Shown here piece after piece: positions 1 through 7,400 of a DNA stretch of 14,141 bases. Source of the DNA: an uncultured Bacillota bacterium (GTDB taxonomy: Bacteria; Bacillota; Clostridia; Peptostreptococcales; Anaerovoracaceae); NCBI GenBank assembly GCA_946541435.1, contig CAMNJK010000014.1:1-14141 (forward strand), written 5' to 3'. The first letter of the stretch is position 1. Each line of letters starts with the position of its first letter. Both the position numbers and the translations under genes were made by a program. Under the pieces are notes generated by a model. It searched no databases and was not told where the DNA came from. It saw only the letters and a list, made by a program, of their open reading frames with translations.

Positions 1-44
1 CTTTCAGAAGGCCTTCAGCCGCTGTGCCGAAACACAGCTTTTGT

Positions 45-73
45 ATAATACCAAAAGGCAACCCTAATGTCAA
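45..73 (-). promoter_or_regulatory. Strong outward sigma-A promoter near the left edge
   Basis: On the minus strand TTGACA (73-68) and TATTAT (50-45) are separated by exactly 17 bp. The sequence upstream of the -35 (about 74-115) is rich in A tracts, like an UP element. The predicted start is near position 38, exactly where a GCTGTG / CACAGC hairpin (38-33 with 26-21) begins. The gene served lies beyond the window. The strength hints at a highly expressed gene or stable RNA, which is inference. Confidence 0.75.
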
Positions 74-181
74 CACCCTTTTTTAAGTTTTTTACCTTTT
101 TCTTTTCACAGCATTTTAGTACCGGTTACGGCACAAAATAGTCTCCCATGACCATCCTGCCCCGGTGCCCCGGATCTCACA

Positions 182-375
182 CCACTGCCGCAGGCGCCCG
201 TGCGGATGTGAGCATGTGAGGAGCGCTCACCGCTGCGCGAGAAGAGATGCCGGACGCCGTGGCAGGTTCGTCGGGTCCGGTTCCGACGAACCCTGCAGGC
301 GGACGCATCGCGACGAGCAGGCAGCGGTCAGCGACGAACCCTGTCTCACAGGAGCACGGGCGCCTGCGGCAGTGG
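182..375. repeat. 194-bp concentric imperfect palindrome in the gap after rqcP
   Basis: Four sets of complementary blocks share one centre at 278.5: a perfect 22-bp outer arm (182-203 with 354-375), 6 bp (207-212 with 345-350), a 13-bp block with one mismatch (224-236 with 321-333), and a 10-bp apical stem (265-274 with 283-292). Between them are unpaired, equally long stretches. The element is GC-rich and sits between rqcP and an AT-rich promoter region. It has no T tract on either strand and no plausible ORF. It could be a structured RNA, a protein-bound DNA site or a non-autonomous repeat element; its nature is unknown. Confidence 0.75.
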
Positions 376-414
376 ATGCGGAGCGCGTGCTCCTGCAGCA
401 GGACGCGGAGCATC
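375..414. repeat. Second imperfect hairpin directly downstream of rqcP
   Basis: Blocks GATGC (375-379) and GCATC (410-414), CGCGT (384-388) and ACGCG (403-407), and CCT/AGG at the centre can fold into one 40-nt hairpin abutting the larger palindrome at 182-375. No T tract borders it. Separately, GGAGCAC (351-357) is complementary to GTGCTCC (387-393), so an alternative fold exists. Confidence 0.5.
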
Positions 415-425
415 TGCCCCCCCTG

Positions 426-668
426 CTACTCCAGCACCTCATACATCCCGGCTGCATCCTCCTTGCGGACTGTCTCCGGCGTAGCCAGGATCCTGGCACG
501 CAGGCTCCCGCTGCCGAACTGGATATAGATCTCGTCCCCCGGCTTGACCTCCGTACCCGGCTTGGCCTGCTTCCCGTTCACACTGATCCTGCCCTGATCA
601 CAGGCATCCTTCGCCACGGTGCGCCGCTTGATGATCCTTGAGTTCTTCAGAAACTTGTCGATCCTCAT
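426..668 (-). CDS. rqcP: S4-domain RNA-binding protein, RqcP (YabO) family
   Basis: This is an 80-residue protein that is almost entirely an S4 RNA-binding domain: MRIDKFLKNSRIIKRRTVAK, then SVNGKQAKPGTEVKPGD, then IYIQFG. In B. subtilis, YabO (RqcP) binds obstructed 50S subunits with RqcH and supports addition of C-terminal alanine tails during ribosome-associated quality control; Hsp15 is the more distant E. coli relative. Short length, hup adjacency and a SpoVB/YabM-like flippase upstream support this orthology over the larger S4 proteins. The ATG at 668 has AGGAGAAAGGAAAG upstream. It follows a terminator, and nothing gene-like follows before the window's left edge. The yabP and yabQ genes often found next are absent. 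Confidence 0.88.
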   Translation of the reverse strand: MRIDKFLKNSRIIKRRTVAKDACDQGRISVNGKQAKPGTEVKPGDEIYIQFGSGSLRARILATPETVRKEDAAGMYEVLE

Positions 669-690
669 GGATTTCTTTCCTTTCTCCTGA

Positions 691-718
691 AATTAAAACG
701 GACAGCCGAAGCTGTCCG
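691..718 (-). terminator. Intrinsic terminator between hup and rqcP (UUCG tetraloop)
   Basis: On the minus strand an 8-bp stem CGGACAGC / GCTGTCCG (718-711 and 706-699) closed by TTCG is followed by TTTTAATT. A C(UUCG)G tetraloop makes a very stable RNA hairpin. It starts 22 bp after the hup stop and ends 22 bp before the rqcP start, so rqcP would be made from read-through transcripts. Confidence 0.8.
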
Positions 719-740
719 CTGTGATCTCTGTCTGTCGTCT

Positions 741-1019
741 TTATTTATTGACAGCGTCCTTCAGTGCCTTACCGGCCTTGAATACAGGCGCTGTGGAAGC
801 CGCGATCTTGATAACTTCGCCAGGCTTTCTCGGGTTTCTGCCCTGTCTGGCTTTTCTCTGACGAACCTCAAATGTGCCGAAACCGATCAGCTGGACTTTT
901 TCTCCCTTCTGCAGAGCTTCTTCTACAGTTGAGACAAATGCGTTCACTGCCAGTTCTGCTTCCTTTTTAGTTGATCCAGTCTTCTCAGCAACTGCTGTAA
1001 TTAATTCCGCCTTATTCAT
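741..1019 (-). CDS. hup: DNA-binding protein HU
   Basis: HU is a small histone-like dimer that bends and compacts DNA in the nucleoid. The 92-residue length is standard. The start MNKAELI, the central [11 protein letters not shown] strand, the beta-arm with GRNPRKPGE (the conserved RNP tip whose proline intercalates into DNA) and the closing [11 protein letters not shown] helix are all diagnostic. The ATG at 1019 has an ideal AAGGAGG upstream. Its own promoter lies in the 194-bp gap before it, and a UUCG-loop terminator separates it from rqcP. This fits an abundant protein expressed well above its downstream neighbour. Confidence 0.97.
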   Translation of the reverse strand: MNKAELITAVAEKTGSTKKEAELAVNAFVSTVEEALQKGEKVQLIGFGTFEVRQRKARQGRNPRKPGEVIKIAASTAPVFKAGKALKDAVNK

Positions 1020-1095
1020 TAATAAATCCTCCTTAACTATTGCTCAACGGTCTGTTAACCTTTATGACTGTCTTACTAGCCAAATTGCGCAAGCT

Positions 1096-1125
1096 TATTT
1101 TCCCATTTTTACATGCTGTTGTCAA
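1096..1125 (-). promoter_or_regulatory. Candidate promoter of hup
   Basis: On the minus strand a perfect TTGACA (1125-1120) is followed after 17-18 bp by a poor -10 (GAAAAT or AAAATA, 1102-1096). The gap between the flippase and hup (1020-1213) is AT-rich compared with its surroundings. The predicted leader is about 70 nt and ends in the AAGGAGG ribosome binding site of hup. An imperfect dyad, ACATGCTG / CAACATGT at 1111-1130, overlaps the -35 box. Confidence 0.55.
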
Positions 1126-1213
1126 CATGTTTCGTTGATTTTTATTGGAACTTCAGCGTTTGTGTGACCTTTCTCTCCAGCCTTTGCATCTGCCGCTCCC
1201 CGGGGCTGACAGT

Positions 1214-2842
1214 TTACCAGAGATGCAGTCTGTCGCAGAGGGCCGCAAGTTTCCTGCCGATGGAGATCTCCATCATTTCCTCCCTGCGCACCGTTCTGGT
1301 TTTGACCACCATGACCCCGTAGACCACCACGCCCACCAGGATGGACACCAGGGTGGACAGGGGGTTGCTGCCGGTCAGATGGATCAGGCCTTCATAGCAT
1401 CCGAATACCGCCGCGCCCATCACAAGGGATGAGATCAGAGGCATGAACACCAGAAGCCGCACCGGAAGCCGCGCCCCGGTGAACCGAAGGACGCAGAACA
1501 GGTCCAGTGCTCCCGCGATCAGATAGGCCGCCATGGTCCCCAGGGGTGCGCCCACCACGTTCACCGCCGGATTTCCCACCAGGACCCAGGTCAGGACCAC
1601 CTTCACCAGAAGACCGAGGAAGAGGTTGATCACCGGCCAGATCTGCTTGCCGATCCCCTGCAGGATCCCGGTCAGGATGGTGATCAGGGCCAGGATGATG
1701 AAGCTGATGCTCAGCACCTGCAGACTGGGGGCTGCTCCGGCGGCGCTCTCCTGCTGTGTGAAGAAGAGCATGGTCAGTGTCGGTTTTGCCAGAATGCAGA
1801 GTCCCACCGCGCAGGGGAATGCGATGACCGTGGACATGCGCAGACCCAGGGCAATGGTTTCCTGCAGCTTCTCCTGATCCCGCACCTTGTTGGCCGCCGC
1901 CACCATGGGCACGATGCTCATGACGATGGCGCTCATCAGCACCTGGGGCAGGGCCACGATCGGTTCGCAAAAGCCGGTCAGAGCGCCGTACATGGACTCG
2001 GCCACATCCTTGGTGAACCCGGCATCCAGAAGACGCATATTGACCACCGTCGCATCCACCAGATTGACCAGGGGCATCAGGGTGGCGCCGATGGTGATGG
2101 GTACCGCGATGACGATGATGGCCTTCAGGATGGAGCCTGCGCTCTCCCTTTCACCTCCGCTGCAGCTGCGGATCCGCTTCTTCAGGCCCTTGCGGGACAT
2201 GAAGTAGATCACGACCATGACGGCCAGTCCGCCGATGGCCCCTGCCGACGCGCCGAAGCATCCGCCGGCGGCGCCCCGCTGCAGATCCGTATAGGAAGCG
2301 GCAAACAGGGATCCCCGCATCAGGAGGATCGCCAGCAGCAGTCCGAAGACCACCCGGAAGATCTGTTCCACCGTCTGGGACAGGGCCGTGGGCGCCATGA
2401 GCTGCTGGCCCTGGAAGTATCCGCGGTAGGACGACATGATGGGTACCAGGAACAGGGCCGGGGCTGTGGCCCGCATGGCCAGCGCCGAACCCTCCAGCCG
2501 GATGGCTGCCGCGATGGGCTCTGCGAAGAAGAAGAGCACGATGAATCCCGCGGCGCCCAGGCCGATCATCAGATACCTGGAGATCCTGAACACCCGGTCC
2601 GCCTCATCATATCTTCCGATGGCATACCGTTCCGAGACCATTCTTGAAATGGCGATGGGGATGCCGGAGGTGGATACCACCAGCAGCACCGCATAGATAT
2701 AGTAGGCGGGAGAATAATATGCCATTCCCTGATCCGTGATGAAACTTGCCAGCAGGATCCGGAATGCCGCCCCGAATACTTTAACGATGATGCCTGCAGC
2801 CGCCAGAACAGCTGCACCTTTCACAAGCGATTTTTCTGTCAT
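1214..2842 (-). CDS. MATE/MurJ-superfamily oligosaccharide flippase, SpoVB/YabM-like
   Basis: This 542-residue polytopic membrane protein is hydrophobic throughout, with about 14 helices expected. Its N-terminus (MTEKSLVKGAAVLAAAG, then IVKVFGAAFR) is typical of the SpoVB/YtgP/YabM group of polysaccharide exporters, which move undecaprenyl-linked saccharides such as lipid II across the membrane. I chose the ATG at 2842 because AAAGGAATCT lies directly upstream; the frame stays open to 2992 but that extension is not membrane-like and overlaps the cls 3' end. The gene lies 56 bp after cls and 194 bp before hup. In B. subtilis the homologue yabM precedes yabN (mazG) and yabO (rqcP), so the location suggests a YabM-type flippase. 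Whether the substrate is lipid II or another glycolipid cannot be told from sequence. It ends with TAA at 1216-1214. Confidence 0.92.
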   Translation of the reverse strand: MTEKSLVKGAAVLAAAGIIVKVFGAAFRILLASFITDQGMAYYSPAYYIYAVLLVVSTSGIPIAISRMVSERYAIGRYDEADRVFRISRYLMIGLGAAGFIVLFFFAEPIAAAIRLEGSALAMRATAPALFLVPIMSSYRGYFQGQQLMAPTALSQTVEQIFRVVFGLLLAILLMRGSLFAASYTDLQRGAAGGCFGASAGAIGGLAVMVVIYFMSRKGLKKRIRSCSGGERESAGSILKAIIVIAVPITIGATLMPLVNLVDATVVNMRLLDAGFTKDVAESMYGALTGFCEPIVALPQVLMSAIVMSIVPMVAAANKVRDQEKLQETIALGLRMSTVIAFPCAVGLCILAKPTLTMLFFTQQESAAGAAPSLQVLSISFIILALITILTGILQGIGKQIWPVINLFLGLLVKVVLTWVLVGNPAVNVVGAPLGTMAAYLIAGALDLFCVLRFTGARLPVRLLVFMPLISSLVMGAAVFGCYEGLIHLTGSNPLSTLVSILVGVVVYGVMVVKTRTVRREEMMEISIGRKLAALCDRLHLW

Positions 2843-2862
2843 AGATTCCTTTCTGATTCCTT

Positions 2863-2883
2863 TGCCGGCACATCCTGCCGGCA
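2863..2883 (-). other. Short perfect hairpin between cls and the flippase gene
   Basis: TGCCGGCA occurs twice (2863-2870 and 2876-2883) around a 5-bp loop. As the octamer is itself a palindrome, the two copies can form an 8-bp GC-rich hairpin. No T tract follows, so it is not a standard terminator; it may protect an mRNA end or modulate expression of the flippase, whose start codon is 20 bp further on. Confidence 0.5.
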
Positions 2884-2898
2884 GGTCCGGCTGCCGCT

Positions 2899-4494
2899 CT
2901 ACATCAGCGGCGCCACGATCCTGAGGGCCTGGCCGGCGATCCGGGCCGGCATGCTGAAGCCGCGGCAGTTTTCCAGTGTGATCCGCTGACACTTCTTCAG
3001 CGTATCCTGGATGTCCGCCTCCACATCCGCCACCACAGGATTGTTATACATATAGGCAGCACATTCAAAGTGCAGATACAGGCTTCGGTAATCCAGATTG
3101 ATGGTCCCCACCACCGCCTTGGTATCGTCGCTGGTGAACACCTTGGCGTGAACGAATCCGGGGGTATATTCATAGATCTTCACCCCGCCCCGGATCAGTT
3201 CGCTGTAGTATGTCCTGGCCAGCCAGTAGGCATACTTCTTGTCCGGAATATGGGGCAGGATGATCTTCACTTCGATGCCCCGCTGGGCCGCGAAGATCAG
3301 CGACCGGATCATGGTTTCCGTCAGGATCAGATACGGGGTCATGATATGCACGTAATCCTGGGCCCGGTTGATGATGTCCAGATAGACCTTCTCTCCCACC
3401 ACCTCCGAATCCAGAGGACTGTCTCCATAGGGAGCGATCAGGCCGCCCCGCTTCATGCCGGGATCGATCAGCTCATCGGACGCGATGATGTACTTATGGT
3501 AGGCCTCCCGCTGCTGTTCATCGATATTCCACATCTGCAGGAACATCAGTGTGAAGCTGTCCACCGCCCGGCCCTGTACCATGATCGCGGTGTCCTTCCA
3601 GTGACCGAACCTGTTTTTGCGGTTGATATACTCATCCGCCAGATTCACGCCGCCGGTAAAGGCCGTCCGGCCGTCGATCACAACGATCTTCCGGTGATCC
3701 CGGTTGTTCTGATGGGTGGACAGAAAAGGAAGCATGGGCGAAAACACTTTGCAGCGGATGCCCAGCTTCTCCAGCTCCCTGGGATAATTCAGCGGCAGCA
3801 GAGACAGGGTGCAGGTGCCGTCGTACATCAGACGCACTTCCACCCCCTGACGTGCCTTGCGGGCCAGGACCTCCAGCACCGCGTCCCACATGATCCCCTT
3901 GTCGATAATGAAAAACTCCAGAAAAATGAAATGCTCCGCCCGCTCCAGCTGGATCATCAGTTCCCGGAACTGGTCGTCACCCAGGGGGAAATACTTCACG
4001 GCGGCGTTCTCATAGGACGGATAATGGCCCTCCTCGTAAATATACTTGAAGATCCCGTACTCCTGCCGCACGTCCACCAGTTCCGTCTCCACCGTGCTCC
4101 GCGCCGGGGCCAGATAGGTCCGCTGCTCATTCAAAAGCTGGTCGATCCTGTTTGCCCGGGTCGCGGTACCCGGCTGGATCCTGGTATAAATGAACAGGGT
4201 CACGCCGAACACCGGCACCGAGGCGATGAGGATGACCCACATCAGTTTGAAATTCGTGTCGGACTGGGCATTCATGATATAGATCAGCAGCAGAACGGCC
4301 ACGATACCCACCGCATAGTTGATGGCGATGACCTTCGTTCCCAGAACGATGGATCCCCCCAGCAGCAGGACGGCCTGGATCAGCAGCAGGAGAACGAACA
4401 TGGTCGTTCTTCCGAACAGCAGCTTCCACAGGCCCTTCAGCCTTCTCAGCAGTTTATCCTTTCCCGACTCGTTTTTCATGATGTGTTCAGTCAT
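2899..4494 (-). CDS. cls: Cardiolipin synthase (phospholipase D superfamily)
   Basis: Cardiolipin synthase joins two phosphatidylglycerol molecules into cardiolipin and glycerol at the cytoplasmic membrane. The 531-residue protein has three hydrophobic N-terminal segments (about 31-52, 56-75 and 84-103, the PLDc_N region). Two complete HKD motifs follow: His267/Lys269/Asp274 in DHRKIVVID and His449/Lys451/Asp456 in VHAKVFTSD. The spacing and total length fit bacterial Cls. The first start, ATG at 4494, overlaps the preceding gene's stop by 8 bp and lacks a strong ribosome binding site, which suggests translational coupling. A second in-frame ATG at 4480 (MKNESG) is an alternative start. The gene ends with TAG at 2901-2899. 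I am sure of the family, less so of the exact start. Confidence 0.95.
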   Translation of the reverse strand: MTEHIMKNESGKDKLLRRLKGLWKLLFGRTTMFVLLLLIQAVLLLGGSIVLGTKVIAINYAVGIVAVLLLIYIMNAQSDTNFKLMWVILIASVPVFGVTLFIYTRIQPGTATRANRIDQLLNEQRTYLAPARSTVETELVDVRQEYGIFKYIYEEGHYPSYENAAVKYFPLGDDQFRELMIQLERAEHFIFLEFFIIDKGIMWDAVLEVLARKARQGVEVRLMYDGTCTLSLLPLNYPRELEKLGIRCKVFSPMLPFLSTHQNNRDHRKIVVIDGRTAFTGGVNLADEYINRKNRFGHWKDTAIMVQGRAVDSFTLMFLQMWNIDEQQREAYHKYIIASDELIDPGMKRGGLIAPYGDSPLDSEVVGEKVYLDIINRAQDYVHIMTPYLILTETMIRSLIFAAQRGIEVKIILPHIPDKKYAYWLARTYYSELIRGGVKIYEYTPGFVHAKVFTSDDTKAVVGTINLDYRSLYLHFECAAYMYNNPVVADVEADIQDTLKKCQRITLENCRGFSMPARIAGQALRIVAPLM

Positions 4495-7400
4495 CCGTAA
4501 GTTCCCAGGTCAGGACAATGGGTCCTGACACCTCGTGATTCGGCTGGGGCGGTACGGTCAGATAAGCCCTGGCTTCATACACCCCCGCGGTCCGGGCAGT
4601 GTTGCCTTCGTAACGGACGGTGGTTCCCTCCGGAAGGCCCAGATACTTGGGTTCCTTTCCGCCGCCGAACATCTTGCCGAAGAGACCGGGCTGGTCGCCC
4701 TCTGTCTGCAGCGTCACCGTACGGTTCCTGCCGGCCTTCATGGGACCGTCATAGGTCCATCTGACGCCGGAGGTGTCCAGGGGGGCCTTGCGGATCTCCC
4801 ACTGGCAGGAAACCGCTTCCGGCGGATAATAGTTGTGTTCATCGTAGAGGAAGGTGGCCGTGGCTGTATACTGGCCCGCATCCACCGCGGTATTGCCCTC
4901 ATAGACCGGTTCCAGTCCTTCTTCCAGCCCCATCAGCTCCACCCGCTTCTCCGTTCCGTCATAGACAAAACCTTCCGCGCCGGTCCAGGAAACCGTCGTC
5001 ATATCGTACTCACGTTTGCCGATCTTCCATTCCAGCGGCGCGATCAGGGGCGGCTCATAGTTCATGGCGTCGCGCATGACCAGTCGGGCCGTAGCGGTAT
5101 AATCCCCTGCCTCGATCCCGGTATTGCCTTCATAGACCGCGGACATGCCCTCCGGCAGATCCATCAGCTCCACCCGTTTCTCATACCCATCATAGGTGAA
5201 CTCGAAGGCGTAGCTCCAGGAGATCCCCGAAATGTCCGGGACCGCCTTTGTGATGGTCCAGGTACAGCCCTCGATCTCGGGCGCCACATAATTTCGGCTT
5301 TCTGTGGACAGAACAGCAGAGGCATGGTAGGTCCCCGCGTCTGTCGCCACATTGTTTTCATATTCTACGGAGATATCATCCGGCAGTCCTGTCAGACCGA
5401 CCACCTTCAGGGTCCCGTCATAGACCAGCTCGCCGGAGGACGCCCACATGACATCGGATACATCGATCTCCGCCTTCTCGATCTCCCACCGGTAAGGCTC
5501 CAGGGCCCCGGGCAGGAAGTTGATCTCATCCTCCGGTTCCAGTACCGCGCTGGCGATGTACTGTCCCGCGTCCACTGCCGTGTTGCCCCGGTAGGATACA
5601 TTCACTCCGTCGGGCACGCCGGCCAGCCGGACAGAATGCTCTTCCCCGTTGTAGACCAGTTCGTCACTGGGCAGCCAGTAGATGCTGTCCGTACGGATCT
5701 GCGCCTTGCCCACGGACCATTCGTACTGGCAGCGGGCGGGGGCGTTGTAGTTCTTCTCATCCTTTGGTATGAACTGGGCCCCGGCAATATAATGACCCGC
5801 GTTCACCGCGGCATTGCCGTCGTAAACCACCTCCAGCATATCCGGCACATCCTTCAGGATGACCCTGTGAGTCGTCCCGTCATACACGAAGGTCTCGCAG
5901 CCGGACCAGGAAACGCCGCTGACGTCGATGTCGGCCCGGGCGATCTGCCATGTGAACCCTGCCATCTGCGGCGGGTTGAAATTATCTTCATCGTAAGGGG
6001 TCAGGACCGCTTCCGCCCGATAGGTACCTGCATCCACTGCCGCGGCGCCGCTGTAAGCCACGCGGACACTGTCCGGCAGTCCTGCCAGGAAGACCTGCTT
6101 TTCCATTCCATCGTAGACGAAATCCCCGGGACAGATCCATCTGGCGTCGCTGACATCGATGTCAGCCTTGTCGATCTTCCAGACCTTGCCCAGGATCTTC
6201 GTGTCATGGAAGTTCCCGTCTTCCGGCGCCGTCAGGACGGCCTCCGCCCGGTACTCCCCGGCTTCGCTGGCCACATTGCCCGTATACCGGGCCTCCACGC
6301 CCGCCGGCAGTCCCTCCAGGAGCACTTCCTTCTCGCTGCCGTCATAGACGAAGGGGGCGCTGTAGTCCCAGCGGATCCCCGAAAGATCGATGCCGGAGGA
6401 AGCCACTTCCCAGGTCACCTCTTCCGGTTCCGGGGCCTCGAAATTATCCGTGTCATCCACAGTGAACACCGCTCTGGCGCGGTAGGTCCCCGCGTCCGCC
6501 GCTTCATTTCCTTCATAGGAAACATGCACGCCCGCCGGCAGTCCGCTGATCCCGACGGACTTCATGCCGCCGTCAAAGACCCGCTTCTGGTCCGTAGTCC
6601 AATGGAATCCGGAAATGTCGAATACCGCTTTGCGGATATCCCAGGACAGCTCCGCCGGCTCCGGTGTATTGTAGTTGTCCGGATCTGCGGGTGTGATCAG
6701 GGCCCGTGTGACATGGGTCCCCGCCGCAACTGCCGACGGTTCCTCGTATTCCACCCGCGCGTTGTCCGGAAGACCGGTCACGCTGACCTGATGCGGCCTG
6801 CCGTCGTAGGTGAAGGGGCTTTCATAGTCCCATCCCAGATTCTGCAGCTTCAGATTTGCCTTCAGGATGGTCCACCGGCAGTCCGGGATCTGCGGCGGAT
6901 TATAGTTCAGCTCGTCATAGACTGCTTCCGCGTGGGCAGTATATGTGCCCGCATTCACAGCCTGTTCCCCGGTATAGTTGATCTGCAAGATCTCTTCCGG
7001 CACGTCCCGGAGCGCCACGCTCTTGCAGGCGCCGTTGTAAACATAGGGGCTGCTGTAGTTCCACCGCATCCCTGATGTGTCGATATCCGCCTTGAGGATC
7101 CGCCAGCTTTTGCTGATCGGGTCCATCTGGTTGTAGTTGTTCAGGTCGTCCACGCAGAACTCCGCCCGTACCGTGTACTCGCCGGCCTCCGTGGCGGTGT
7201 CGCCTTCGTAGAGCACGCTGACGCCCGCAGGCACCCCTTCCAGGGCAATGTGTCTGGGGGTTCCGTCATAGACCGGACTGTCGTCGGTCCACCGCATCTC
7301 CGCCACATCATGGTCCGCCTTGCGGATCTCCCAGGGGAAGGATACGGGTTCCGGGATCTCATAGTTCACCGGATCATCCAGCACAAAGGCTGCCCGGGCC

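Larger units (their letters stand above)
1..425. other. 425-bp region without a gene
   Basis: No reading frame here looks coding; the frames that exist are arginine- and cysteine-rich low-complexity products of the palindromic DNA. The right half (160-425) is GC-rich and carries the two hairpin elements. The left part (about 30-145) is AT-rich and carries an outward promoter directed to the left edge. No recognisable tRNA, rRNA or CRISPR array was seen. Confidence 0.7.

Noticed and set aside
182..375. Palindrome as a Rho-independent terminator of rqcP
   Set aside because: Far too long, and neither side carries a T tract.
182..375. Palindrome as an integron attC site, transposon or CRISPR unit
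   Set aside because: No integrase, transposase or cas gene is in the window, no direct repeats with spacers are present and I saw no target duplication; only a weak 12-bp direct word (CGACGAACCCTG) repeats inside it.
177..413. 78-codon minus-strand ORF after rqcP
   Set aside because: Product is a by-product of inverted-repeat DNA, with no recognisable motif and no clear ribosome binding site.
165..641. 158-codon plus-strand ORF
   Set aside because: It covers the palindrome and the antisense of rqcP; composition is Arg/Cys-rich and there is no ribosome binding site.
2843..2992. N-terminal extension of the flippase frame
   Set aside because: The added 50 residues are polar, overlap the cls 3' end and lack a start signal; ATG 2842 has AAAGGAAT just upstream and begins the hydrophobic family N-terminus.
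3070..4500. 476-codon plus-strand ORF opposite cls
   Set aside because: It lies antisense to a well-recognised cardiolipin synthase, its product has no domain I recognise, and it is rich in His, Gln and Asp as expected from reading the complement of GC-rich codons.
4535..7075. 846-codon plus-strand ORF opposite the giant gene
   Set aside because: It is the mirror of the repeated modules. Its periodicity follows the 234-bp module length, and no protein family is recognisable. Conserved module codons keep the antisense frame open.
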